In this document: one piece after another, positions 1-10,821 of the stretch
How positions within the stretch are numbered: the stretch's first letter is position 1
Layout of the letters: each line of letters opens with the position of its first letter
Source of the DNA: Berberis thunbergii
Taxonomy: Eukaryota; Streptophyta; Magnoliopsida; Ranunculales; Berberidaceae
NCBI GenBank assembly: GCA_003290165.1
Contig: QNQO01000457.1
Location: forward strand, 434,001 to 498,000
Length of the DNA stretch: 64,000 nucleotides
Reading direction: 5' to 3'
Notes under the pieces: generated by a model
Told to the model about the DNA's origin: nothing
What the model saw: the letters and a program-made list of their open reading frames with translations, nothing else
Database searches by the model: none
Made by a program: the position numbers and the translations under genes

Positions 1-188
1 ATAAAAAAGCGCAATTCGCCAAATATTTCTCATCATCAGTGGAAGGCAAGTAGAATCAATGCTGCAAATATTTTAACTTGGAAAACTTATTTGATTTGAG
101 TAATGAAAGTAGATCTATAAAAACATTTTCAATCATATCAAATTAGCACGCAAAGCATTTATAATCAAAGAAGATATACGAACACAAC

Positions 189-317
189 CTTTCACTCTTT
201 GGTCGAATGTAGCTTTATCACGCATCATCAAAGCTGCAGCCTCTCCATTCAATGGGTCTGATGGATTGGGGTATAGAAGAAGTTGTGGAAGGAACACTTC
301 AAAGACATTTACTAGAT
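189..317 (-). pseudogene. captured exon of a UBC4/5/6-type ubiquitin-conjugating enzyme E2
   Basis: A single 129-bp exon, read on the minus strand, gives [20 protein letters not shown] and continues [20 protein letters not shown] before ending RVK. This is the segment following the catalytic region in plant UBC4/5/6 (UBE2H-like) E2 enzymes, which pass ubiquitin from E1 to substrates or E3 ligases. It is bounded by a TTTCAG acceptor and a GTTGTG donor, and the acceptor falls just before the DLVNVFE segment, where I recall the family having an intron. The active-site cysteine exon and the C-terminal tail were not found. It is a truncated copy, the last in a row of four same-strand captured fragments, and cannot encode a working E2. 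Confidence 0.85.
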
Positions 318-1319
318 CTGAAACATATAAAATCCATTGTCAGGAACTGAACATGACCAACAAACTACAGCCCGTGAAACATATTTAATTTTTTGACGAA
401 AATATAACAATCTTATTCAAAGAAGACAATGATATAGTTTGTTATTTACCAAACATGGGGCTCCAAGAAATGAGACACTGAAGCCCCAAGAAATGAAGCA
501 TACAAGCATAACTTAAATGTTCACCAAGGGAATTCAACATTAATGAAAGCAATAGAAATTAAGAGTATTATGCATAACACGTTCAATGTCCAATGTTTAA
601 ACAATTCAGAATAGTTTCATTCCGTACCTCGCTAGGAATCTGTGACAATCAAATTCTGTGCTTGTCCTGAAATTTTAAATAGGTCCAAAGCAAACTCAAA
701 ATCATGTGGCCCCCTTAAAAGCCTTTAGTGTATTTTGCACTTTAAGGGGACCAGCTACAAAAGAATAGAAATTTATTTAAATGCCTTTTGAGGGGGCAAA
801 TCCAAAATAGACATTTTGAAGGAGGCCTAAGCTGGCCTTTTTTGGTTTGTCCTCGAGCAAGCTTTGATCACATCCAAAGACTGAGAAAATTGAAGAGTAA
901 TACAAAGAACGTAAAGAGAATCTGATATCGGTGATGATTACTTAGCCACATGTGCGCTACCTAGATGTCCATATACCTTGGCCTACATAAAGAACAATGC
1001 ATCCTATCATTATTCACTAAAAAATGATGGATGGATGATACTTAGAAAGGGTTTTTCAGTGTAACCCATAATTAGTTATGAAAGTCTTTTCATCTCTTCT
1101 TTGATCAACATGTAGTAGTCACTAACATTTTTCAAAAGAAAAGGTTTCATGAGCTTACGCTCCTTAGAAGTATCAATAAGATAGATATTCATAGTAGATT
1201 ACATAGATTGCATTTAAGTGAATGAAAAGATATACTATATGGAATGAGTAACTTCTTTCTGTCTGTTGGGTGTTTTCTTATGCATCTGCAATCTGCAATA
1301 ATGAAGATGGAAGACTTAC

Positions 1320-2807
1320 GTGCCATCTCGATAATCACAAAATATATTCTTTCAACTTCTGGTCCACGTTTTGAGGCTCCATCAGTATTGATTTCATATT
1401 CCCGCAGCCTAATAGCATAATGTAATATTAGGTAAGTACACTTTAACTGAACGTGTTGACAGTTTATCTTGAGGAGTTTCAGAATTGTTAGTTGATCTAA
1501 TTCAGGGATTTAAGCCTCACCTATCTTTTATATGACTTATGTTTGCAAAATAAACTGGTGCATCAATCCGAACAATCACAATGCCATTGTAAGTGTATGC
1601 TTCTGGGTACTGTTCAGTATTTCTATATACAGTGGTTCCAGGAAGACGTCCCAATATAGCTGCATTGAAAACCAGAAAGCATACTTCAGAATATTTTCAC
1701 AGAATCAATTCTAGATAGTACATGATTGTTCTAATACGTGTTCAGATGTTCAGATATGCCACAGAGAGAATGTTCATAGTGAAAATGACAAACAATAAGA
1801 AAATAGTTGCTCCATGGGAATTAATATGGTACAAATATCCAGATCAACCCAAACTACGAAAAAAAACTCACCAATATGTGGATTTGCTGATTCATGGATG
1901 ACAAACACGAGTGAAAGCCCCACCTACAGTGTCGAATTTCCTAGATCATATTAATAACACAGCAGTAATAAACAAATGTATATGAAGAACAAATTTCTCC
2001 GAAGCTTATAGAAACATTAGTTTCATCCATCGAATACATCATGCTTGTAAAGAAATTTAATTATATGAAAGTCTGCTGAATTAAATATGCTTTTCTAGCA
2101 TCCAAGAGAGATGGAGTTGTCATTAGTCATTACAAACTGGAAAGAAGTTACTAGGTGTTTTCCGGCCAATCAAATGTTAAATCCCCTTTTTGTCGTCTTT
2201 AGAAGAGTTCTAACAATTATATTTAAATTCAGTGCAAGGTTCAGAGTAGGGGCTTCAAAAATGATTCATAGAACAAAAATTATATTTAAATTCAGTGCAC
2301 GGTTTAGAGTAGGGACAATTATATTATATTTGTCGTCTTTAGAAGAGTTCTAACAATTATATTTTTTAGAATAACAGTTCGGTTTTTCGGGTCTATCACC
2401 TGCTAAATAGAGAGATGAAAGGTGCCCAACAAACAGTAGCTATCTCATTTCAATTTTGAGGGAGGATTTAAGGTCTCCCATTAGAGATACTCTAAGCTAT
2501 GACAATAGTTTGTACAGGGACCTCGTCAAGGCATTCTCCATGAGAACTATAAAAGATTTTAGGCCTATGACCTGACTCTGACTATCTCCATGTTCATTAA
2601 GCAGTAACCGCAGTTCCTAAGCATAAGTCATTTCGATGATAGGACGATTCAAATATTAAAGCATTAACCTCAACTGAGTTAAATGCTCACTCCAGCTAGA
2701 ACACCAATCTCAATACCAAGAAATAATGTAGTAACGAAAGTGACAGTCCATAGCAGAAAATCTTTCTTCTCTACTCGCCATAAGAAAATAGCTTCCTCAT
2801 AATCCAC
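1320..2807 (-). pseudogene. captured exons of a plastid-type sulfate transporter (SULTR4-like)
   Basis: Four exons on the minus strand (2691-2807, 1872-1923, 1521-1659, 1320-1408) join in frame with GT-AG borders and no stops. Exon 1 gives VDYEEAIFLWRVEKKDFLLW and then TTLFLGIEIGVLAG. Exon 2 gives FVIHESANPHI. Exon 3 gives ILGRLPGTTVYRNTEQYPEA and DAPVYFANISHIKDR. Exon 4 gives LREYEINTDGASKRGPEVER. This corresponds to the last transmembrane stretch and the start of the cytosolic STAS domain of group 4 sulfate transporters, which move sulfate across organelle membranes. Most membrane segments and the rest of STAS (expected to continue TYIDSS) are missing. The clean frame suggests a fairly recent capture or little time to decay. 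Confidence 0.88.
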
Positions 2808-3146
2808 CTGAAATCATAACTTGACAAGAAACGGTATCATACTATGTCCATAGTAGATCAGGAAAGGATTGTAGAACATAGTCCAATAGGATGAAAAACC
2901 GGTACCGTCATTTACCAACAAATAAAGAATTATCAAATAAAGAATATATGTAAAGACATTATAAATGTGCAGGCACACGTGTATGATGAGTAGTCAAGTA
3001 GAGAATGATTAAAAACAAAACTTCTTCAAGAATTCGTATATCAAATACACGTATATAGTTGTAAAAGGCTAAATGGAAGTCCATATATTCATAAGGTTAA
3101 CATGAAAACCTGCAATTGAAACATGTAGTGACATTGGAGTACTTGC

Positions 3147-4844
3147 CTTGATGGATAATTTTAAAGATGTTACACGATCATCAGCCTTCCATGCACGGCT
3201 GATTTCCTCTTTTAGCTCACGTAATCGTGAAACATACTCCTATCTTGTAATAACTCTGACACCCGGTTCAGAAACACTCTGCGGTTCACTTAGCTCTTCT
3301 GAATGCAAGCTAGTAGATGGTTTCTCTTTGGCTGCAAAGACCACACCAAATAACTAAAGTAAGATAAAATCGTTATAGCTATTCTTGTCAGCATCTTTCT
3401 GAATCAGAAGTCAGAGCCAAATGAACTAAATAATTTCCACCATGCAGAACAACTTGTAGATAATTAATGAAGTCATACCCTTGCCACCTTTGACTGTTAC
3501 ATCAGATATCTGCAAGAGTAACAAGGACCCAACATCATAGACGAAAGAAAGGGAATCAAAAACACTAGACCAATTAGATATAACCATGATTTTACAAATT
3601 AACTTTACATTTCCCATACCTTTAAGTTTTTACAAATGATTCCAAGAGTAGAGCAATATACTCAGAAAATCATTAGATGTCGTTCAGAAATTAAATCAGC
3701 AACTATACCCATATCTCATACCTCTCAGAAATACTCTCTTCTGTCACTAAATTTTTATGGCTAATCTTGCCTTCGTGTGTCAAACACATATAATTGAAGT
3801 TTAACTGACTCTTTTAATATTTATTATCATAAGTAATGCATTGTGTTAGTCATAGAAGCAATAATAGATACTTTTCTTTTAGTTTTGTCAGTATCACTGC
3901 CAATACACGAGATATGTCCAGAAATGGTAACATAATAATCTGATCAATGACAAGCTACTTCCATGATTAAAGTTGTCAAAGGGTGAGAACATTTTGCGTG
4001 TCTAATCAACCACTTCATGTTTTTCTATTTTCATTGTAGAGCTGACTAAATGATTTAGACATTTAGTACATTTGATGTATGTGTGTGTTATTATTTGGTA
4101 TGGATAATGATTGTCGAAAGAAACATTTTATTTTACGAATTACAAAGTGCCCAGAACATCATTTGTCACAAATTCACAGTGGATGCATCTGAAAGAACCA
4201 ATTTAACTAATCAACTATCAGGCACACCATTTAAATTAACTACTCCCATATGATTAAGAACTTTCTTGCTTTTCATTTTTTTCCCTCTCCAAAAATTAAA
4301 CCCCTAAATAAAAATGATATTTAACTAGGGTTAATAAGTGTAATTTTGGTAGAAGCCAAGGATGCTTCTAGAAATTTGTTTAACTCAAGGGAAGTTCAAT
4401 GGCTCATGTGCCTTTGACTCTAACCACAGGCAGTAACCTCTATCTTCAGAAATTTTGGACAACTAACTAGGTTAGGAGGCTAAGCTAGACACCTCTTAAA
4501 AATGCACAAGTGCCATGCAGGTTAGGTCATATTAAACAAGTGTTTTCATTTTATTGTACATAGCTTAAAGAGTACCAAAAAACTGAAAAAATACATTTTA
4601 GGCATCAGCTAAAGCTTACTGCAAAAAGGGAGACCAGCTTTGAGGAAGAAAACTTTTGCATCAATGACCGCTTAAAAGAAGCCCATTCTTTTGCTAACAG
4701 TTGAAGCTCGTCATCAGCAGGAAACCTCCCTCTGGTTGAAAACCCTGGAATATCTTGCACATCTGCATTAGACCTTTCTACATCTGCAGTAGAACGTCAT
4801 AAAGGGTCATAAAATTCCTCCTTCCCGTGATCTACAACATCAAT
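3147..4844 (-). pseudogene. captured exons of a VPS35L (UPF0505/C16orf62-like) retriever subunit
   Basis: Three minus-strand exons (4620-4844, 3479-3509, 3147-3331) match the N-terminal part of plant VPS35L, the VPS35-like subunit of the retriever endosomal recycling complex. Recognisable pieces are LLAKEWASFKRSLMQKF, ISDVTVKGGK, EKPSTSLHSEELSEPQ and EYVSRLRELKEEISRAWKAD followed by DRVTSLKLSIK. Two in-frame stops are present: TGA after FYDPL (CGA expected) and TAG before EYVSRL (CAG expected). Both are C-to-T changes, as expected from deamination of methylated cytosine. The last exon ends in a GC rather than GT donor (AAG|GCAAGT). Only a small part of the roughly 900-residue family protein is present, so it is a broken fragment. 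Confidence 0.85.
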
Positions 4845-5073
4845 CTAGAAGAAACAATATCATTAAACTTTTTGTTTATCAGAAATCTTTAAATAACAAG
4901 CCAAAATTTTTATTAACATATCAGTATATTTTCATAGGATTTTACATACGTTTAATGTTTAGGAATTCATCTTTGGAATTAACTATGAAAACAATGTTAC
5001 CCTTACCTAGTTCAAAGCTCACTTGAATAATTTGATAAACACACAAGAATAATTTGACACTGCTAGAACTTAC

Positions 5074-6473
5074 CTCCTCTTCATCAGAGCTATCATCAGA
5101 ATCAGAATCATCAATTGATTCTTCTTTCTTCTTGGGAGCTGCCACAGAACCATTCCTTGCTGCAGCCACAGGTAACTTTTTGGCTGGCACTTTGGCTTTG
5201 GGTTCCTAAGAATAAGCCAACACATCATAAGATCAAATTTCCAAAATAATAATTGGCATCGAAAGAGCAAAAGGAAAATTACTACAAGGATCCAACACTG
5301 AAGTAAGTCTTGTAACACACATTCACATAAAATAGGTTTTAAAATGCAGACGAAATTTACTCTGACATGGTCCACAAGAGTATTAATGATTATGTTCAAC
5401 ATCCAAAGAAAAGGGAATAAAGGTATGGGGTAGGTATTAGATTCAATGCTTTTGAAGGTATGTCAATACTATTTGGATATCCAAGGAAGTTGTTAAATTA
5501 AAACGGCATGACAAATGCTCATGTACTAAATTAAAGTAAGAAACTAACAAATTTGCAGATATAAAATGGATATAGCAATTATATCAAATCAATCAAGTAT
5601 CAACAGTGATTAACTAGAGTATCCGCACTAACATCATCAGAATTAGAATCATCGCTATCTAACCAAATAGAATAAAGTCACATTAGAGAATAATGGTACG
5701 TGCAAAAACTATATTAAGTATAGCCAAGCACTCACGTCGTCAGATTCATCGTAACTATCCGAATCCGAAGAATCAGAACTGCTAGTATTCGCCTTTCCCT
5801 TTACAGGTTTCTTAGATATTGGTTGTTGTTTCTTAACAACAGGCTCCTACAACACACACAAGAAACAACTCCCATAGAAAACACTCTAATTTTCATTTGT
5901 AAATCTACACTAAAACATCCTAAATAATGAAAAAAAAAAATTAAAAACACTTTTTTTTCTATGATTGTTAGATCAAGAATGAGTAAGCACTCACATCATA
6001 ATCAGAATCTGAAGAATCAGAACTGCTGGTTTCAGGCTTTCCTTTAACAGAAGCGTTCTTAGAAACTAAAACAGATTTTTTATTTTGAGGAACAACAGGC
6101 TCCTACACCGAATTAATAAAACCCCATATAGAAAAAGGTATGATTTAATTTTTTTTTCAAAAAATCTTCAGACTAATAAAAGAAGCCGCCATTAACAATG
6201 TTTTAACAAAAAACACTTACATCATCAGAAGAAGAATCAGTCCGGACCGAACATCGATCGATTTTGAAGATTCTAATCAAACCTTTCTTTGAAGATTTTG
6301 CAAACCAAACCAAACCTTTCTTTGAAGATTTTGCAGAAACAGGGGTGGTTGCAACGACCTACACAAGAACATCGATCGATTGAATCAGAAACATGAACAT
6401 CGATCGATTGAATCAGAAATACAAGAGAAGGGGGTAGAAGTGTTACCTAAGACTTCTTGCTAGATTTGCCCAT
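5074..6473 (-). pseudogene. captured 5' end of a nucleolin gene (N-terminal acidic region)
   Basis: Five minus-strand exons: 6447-6473, 6221-6358, 5995-6102, 5736-5846, 5074-5205. The start codon at 6473 gives MGKSSKKS, as in plant nucleolins, nucleolar proteins needed for rRNA gene transcription and pre-rRNA processing. Exon 2 begins VVATTPVSAKSSKKG. Exons 3 to 5 each begin GluPro and end in Ser/Asp runs such as SSSDSSDSD and DSDDSSDEEE, which form the acidic-stretch region. The RNA-recognition and Gly-Arg-rich domains are absent. Exon 1 reads TAG directly before its GTAACA donor, so the reading frame is closed unless splicing differs. Exon 2 contains an in-frame partial duplication of AKSSKKGL. 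A decayed SDDSNSDD-coding remnant lies at about 5636-5661. This fragment lies nearest the transposon terminus and brings its own start region. Confidence 0.82.
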
Positions 6474-6690
6474 CTCGGAAGAAAAGGGAAGACGATCGAA
6501 ACGAAAATAGAGAAAGGGAGCTGCAAGGCGAAAACCCTAGTTTTCCCCAATTTTTTTCGCCAAATCTCCTCTCCTCTCCACTGTTTTTCCCCCAATTTCT
6601 TTCGCCAAAGCGCAGCCACCATGTCTGTTTTTCCCCAAAAATTTTCGCCAAAAGCGCGAAACTGCTCCCTCCAATTTCAAAGCGTGAAAT
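6474..6690 (-). promoter_or_regulatory. retained 5' UTR/proximal promoter of the captured nucleolin
   Basis: Between the nucleolin start codon and the CACTA subterminal repeats lies about 215 bp of pyrimidine-rich leader (minus strand). It includes an AACCCTAG telo-box-like motif at about 6533-6541, typical of nucleolin and ribosomal-protein gene promoters. Its position could drive transcription leftwards through all captured exons. No TATA box is evident, and activity is inference. Confidence 0.45.
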
Positions 6691-6700
6691 TATTTTCTTT

Positions 6701-7075
6701 AGCTACGGTTTTAAACCGTGGGCGGATATAGCCACGGTTATAAACCGTTGCAAATTTTTGTGTATTATGTTTAGCTACGGTTTTAAACCGTTGGTTAATA
6801 TAGCCACGGTTTTTAGCCGTGGCAATTAAACCAACGGTTTAGAACCGTGGCCATTTCTCCACACTTTCGCGTGCAACACACGTGCATTGTAGCAACGGTT
6901 TTAAGCCGTTGGGCACTATAGCCACGGCTAAAAACCGTGGCAAACATACCAATGGTTTAGAACCGTGGCCAAGCCATTTTTAGCCTCGGTTTTAGGCCGT
7001 TGGCCACTATAGCCACGGTTCCTGGCCGTGGCAAATAAGCCAACGGTTTAGGGCCGTGGCCACCTCCGTGTAGCT
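6701..7075. repeat. CACTA subterminal palindromic repeats
   Basis: At least ten copies of a short motif alternate orientation: ACGGTTTTAAACCGT, CCACGGTTTTTAGCCGTGG, CAACGGTTTAGAACCGTGG and close variants, each about 16-20 bp and spaced roughly 20 bp apart. Each is itself a near-palindrome of AACCGTGG. Dense, inverted subterminal motifs of this kind are the transposase-binding sites of CACTA elements. Confidence 0.85.
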
Positions 7076-7097
7076 AAATGGGAATTTTGGTGTAGGG
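7076..7097. repeat. terminal inverted repeat of the CACTA element
   Basis: Reverse complement CCCTACACCAAAATTCCCAT; canonical ends start CACTACACC. The second base differs, which may make this end inactive. Athila coding sequence starts directly after it. Confidence 0.7.
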
Positions 7098-7098
7098 T

Positions 7099-10000
7099 TT
7101 CATCATCTTAGACAGTAGCCCGAGCCCAAATAATCAAATTCCTATCATCTTAGGGCGGCCCTTCTTAGCAACTGTTGAGGCCAACATCAACTGAAGAAGT
7201 GGAAGCATGTCTATTTTCTTTGGGAACCTTAAAGGTGAATTGAATATTTTTAGCCTTGCAAAGGAGAAATGATCTCGATATGATTGAGAAAGAAGAAAAA
7301 TAAGTGTGTATGATTCGATCTTTTGAGTCTATGGCTCAGTCGTCACCAGATTACGTATTGCTTCGTTGTCTCTCACACTTTGGTATGAACCTAGATATGG
7401 ACGAGGCTATTGAAGAGGTCAACAGTATGTTGAATAATGTGCCCATAATGCATATATCTGAATCTAAGCCATTATCACGTTATCAATATGAGGAACAATT
7501 GTATTCCTCTTCTTCTTTTATAGAACAGTCACAAGAGAGTGACTCATCCACAAGCACTCAAAAATCACTAGAACTTAAGCCTTTACCAAATGAATTGAGA
7601 TATGCATTCTCAATCTTGCAGAGAGTTATCCAATGATTATTGCAACAAATCTCATTGAGGAACACAGTGACAAGTTGTTGGAGGTCCTTAAAGCTCACAA
7701 GTCAGTCATTGCTTGGAATATTCATGACATCAAGGGTGTTGACCCTATTGTCAGTGAGCATCATATTTATTTGGAAAATGAAACCAAAATCTCCAGAGAG
7801 CCCTAGCGACGTCTAAATCTCATTTTGAAATATGTCGTAAAAGAAGAAGTATTGAAACCTCTGGATGCAAACATCATCTATGCTATCTCTGATAGCCAAT
7901 GGGTTAGCCCAGTCCACGTGGTCCCTAAGAAGTCAGGAATTACAGTTATTGAAAATGAGAACAAGGAACTTGTGCCACAAAGAGTGAAAAAGGGATGGAG
8001 AGTATGCATTGATTATCGTAAGCTGAACTCTAATACTCGAAATGATCACTTTCCCCTTCCCTTTATTGATCAGATGCTTGAGAGGTTAGCGAGTCATCCT
8101 TACTATTGTTTCTTGGATGGATATTCTGGATATAATCAAATCCCTATTGCACAAGAGGATCAAGAGAAAACCACATTCACTTATCCTTTTGGGACCTATG
8201 CTTATCGTTGCATGCCTTTTGGGCTATGCAACGCACCCGTGACATTTCAAAAATGCATTTCTAGCATATTCAGTGATATGGTGGACAACATTCTTGATAT
8301 CCTTATGGATGATTTTACAGTATTCGGCTCATTTTTTTTATCAATGCATACATCACCTTTCACTTGTCTTAGAGCGTTGCGAAGAAAAATGTCTTTGTTC
8401 TAAATTGGGAAAAGTGTCACTTCATAGTGAGCGGGGCATTGTTCTTTGGCACGTTATCTCTCCAAAAGGCATTGAAGTGGACAAAGCTAAGATTCATGTC
8501 ATTTCGTCCCTTGTGATTCCAAAATCTGTTAAAGATATGCAATCTTTCTTGGGGCATGATGGCTTTTATCGCTGCTTCATTAAAGATTTCTCAAAGATCA
8601 CATGCCCTTTGAGCAGTCTCTTAGCCAAGGACGTTCCTTTTTTTTTACGATAAGTGCATATCTGTGTTTCTACATCTTAAACTGAACTAGTCTCAGCTCC
8701 TATAATCCGAGCTTCTGATTGGGCCCTACCTTTTGAGATTATATGTGATGCCTCTGACTACGCTGTTGGTGCAGTTTTGGGTCAGAAAGTTAACAAACTT
8801 CATCATGTCATCTACTATGCTATCAAAGCTCTAAATGAGGCTCAACTCAATTACTCTACCACAGAGAAAGAGATGTTAGCCATTGTTTATGCATTAGATA
8901 AATTTCGTTCCTATCTCATTAGAGCTAAAGTCATTGTGTACACTGACCATGCAACCCATAGATACCTTCTCAATAAGAAGGACACCGAACCTCGTCTGAT
9001 CCGATGGGTTCTTAGGAGCGTTTTCAATAGGATTTTTTCATCTTTGTCGAGACGAACAAGCAATGGATGAGTGTACTACCGCGAAAGCCCTTGCGCGTCT
9101 TGAAATACAAGATAAGTCAGGTACAGAAAATGCGGTCGCCGACCACTTGTCTAGGCTAACATCACAGTCATCTACTAGTATCTTGCCCATTCAAGAGAAC
9201 TTCTCAGATGAACAACTTCTCTTGGTAGAGCAAGAGTTTCCTTAGTATGCCGACATTGACAATTTTTTAGCAACAGAGGAACTCCCTTCACACTGGTCTA
9301 AGCCAGACCGTGACATGTTTTTCTCTAGGGTCAAATATTATTCTTGGGATGAGCCATATTTGTACAAATATTACCCTGACCAACTTATCAGAAGACATAT
9401 TCCAAAAGTTGAACAGTTGAGCATTCTCTCATTTTTCCATGATCAAGCTTGTGGTAGGCATTTTAGTTCTAAGAAAAACGCAGAGAAGGTTCTCCAATCA
9501 GGTTTTTATTGGCCTACCCTTTTTTGAGATGCCCATGAGTATTGTAAAGCCTATCACTTTTGTCAACAACTTGGGCAAATAACTCATCGACACATGATAC
9601 CTCTGAATCCTATTCTAGTGGTTGGAGTTTTTTATGTTTGGGGCATCGAATTTATGGGACCGTTTCCATCCTCCCATGGGTATCAATACATCCTTCTTGC
9701 AGTGGATTACATTTCTAAATGGATAGAGGCCATTACCACTAAGACCAATGATCACAAAATTGTTATTTCATTCATAAGGGAGTTTATCTTTAGTAGATTT
9801 GGCACCCCAAGGGTATCATTAGTGATTGGGGTAAGCATTTCTGTAACCGCGTCTTTGAGCATCTTGTTAAAAAGTATGGGGTTACTCACAAAGTTGTCAT
9901 TTCCTAGCATCCTCAAACAAGTGGTCAAGTTGAAGTCTCAAATCGTCAAATCAAGAACATCATCGAAATGACTATCAATCCAAATCGGAAGGTTGGTCAT

Positions 10001-10515
10001 AATGTATTTTGGATGCCTTATGGGTATACCAAACTGCATTCAAAACTCCTATAGATTGGTCATTGGTAAACTTTGTCACCTTCCTGTCGAACTCCAACAT
10101 AGAGCTTATTGGGCTACAAAAAGTCTAAACATTGACCTCGATATGGCTAGTAAAAAATGGAAATTTCAGCTCGATGAGCTAGAAGAATTGAGGTATGATG
10201 TTTATGACTTATCCTAGAACTACAACGATAAAATGAAGTGGATACATGACAAAAACATCATGAGAAAAAAGTTTCATCTTGGTCAGAAAGCTACTCTACA
10301 ACTCTCGTCTTCACCTCTTTATAGGTAAGCTAAAAACTCGTTGGTTTGGCCCATTCATTGTACGTGATGTTAAAGACTACGGTGCCATCACCATAGAAAA
10401 CCCTACAAATGGTATTCTCTTTCAAGTAAATGGACAATGACTAAAGTCATACCATGAACTTCCCACAAGGTCTGTGGAAACCATTCAGTTGATTGATTCT
10501 AACTATGAGGATTAG
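7099..10515 (+). pseudogene. decayed Athila pol (protease end, RT, RNase H, integrase)
   Basis: Visible landmarks in order are as follows. The protease tail IPIILGRPFLAT is at about 7137. Reverse transcriptase at 7825-8403 has VHVVPKKSG, WRVCIDYRKLN, FLDGYSGYNQI and the catalytic box as LMDD at about 8310. RNase H at about 8735-9060 has [13 protein letters not shown] and [14 protein letters not shown] chromatin-side DHLSRL is at about 9150. Integrase at about 9390-9970 has a zinc-binding HH..CC region (FHDQACGRHF, then CKAYHFC), the catalytic core FMGPFPSSHGY and VDYISKWIEA, and RFGTPR. The tail to 10515 includes TRWFGPFIVRDV. Frameshifts near 8330, 9040 and 9820 and stops at about 7190, 7806 and 9527 break it. 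The fragment encodes no functional enzyme. Confidence 0.88.
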
Positions 10516-10549
10516 TCACACCTACAAATTCCTTTCGATAAGCCTGCTT

Positions 10550-10571
10550 GGGGGTGGTGGATACCACCCCC
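10550..10571. repeat. perfect short hairpin downstream of Athila pol
   Basis: GGGGGTGGT, loop GGAT, ACCACCCCC: a 9-bp perfect stem about 35 bp past the last recognisable pol codons. Confidence 0.7.
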
Positions 10572-10646
10572 ATTACGTCCAGCCATGACATTAAACTTAG
10601 CGCTACTGGGAGGCAGCCCAGTCCGTTTATGCATTCATTCATTCAT

Positions 10647-10765
10647 AAAAAATAAAAAATAAAAAATAAAAAATAAAAAATAAAAAATAAAAAATAAAAA
10701 ATAAAAATAAAAATAAAAAATAAAAATAAAAATAAATAAAAATAAATAAAAATAAAAAATTTTAA
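10647..10765 (+). repeat. (AAAAAT)n / (AAAT)n microsatellite
   Basis: About 115 bp of AAAAATA repeats in the Athila 3' non-coding region, drifting from six-base to four-base units. Confidence 0.9.
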
Positions 10766-10790
10766 TTAATAATACCGCCAATTCTTGTTT

Positions 10791-10821
10791 GGGGTGATGT
10801 ATTTTAATAATACATCACCCC
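10791..10821. repeat. perfect 13-bp stem hairpin in the Athila 3' region
   Basis: GGGGTGATGTATT, loop TTAAT, then its exact reverse complement. It is the second strong hairpin within 250 bp and is better preserved than the coding sequence around it. Confidence 0.75.

Larger units (their letters stand above)
1..7097. mobile_element. CACTA (En/Spm) transposon end carrying fragments of four host genes
   Basis: One terminus lies at 7076-7097, where the reverse complement reads CCCTACACCAAAATTCCC, the usual CACTACACCAAAA terminus with one changed base. Next to it is about 380 bp of short palindromic subterminal repeats, the typical binding sites of a CACTA transposase. On the other side of the end, Athila protease coding sequence begins at once (7098 on), so the element sits inside that retrotransposon. 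Internally it holds minus-strand exon fragments of nucleolin, VPS35L, a SULTR4 transporter and a ubiquitin E2, with spliceable introns kept. No CACTA transposase is visible, so this looks like a non-autonomous, gene-capturing copy. The second terminus is outside the window, so its full size and the 3-bp target duplication cannot be checked. Confidence 0.8.

Noticed and set aside
1532..1714. Plus-strand 60-codon frame
   Set aside because: It is antisense to the SULTR4 exon at 1521-1659.
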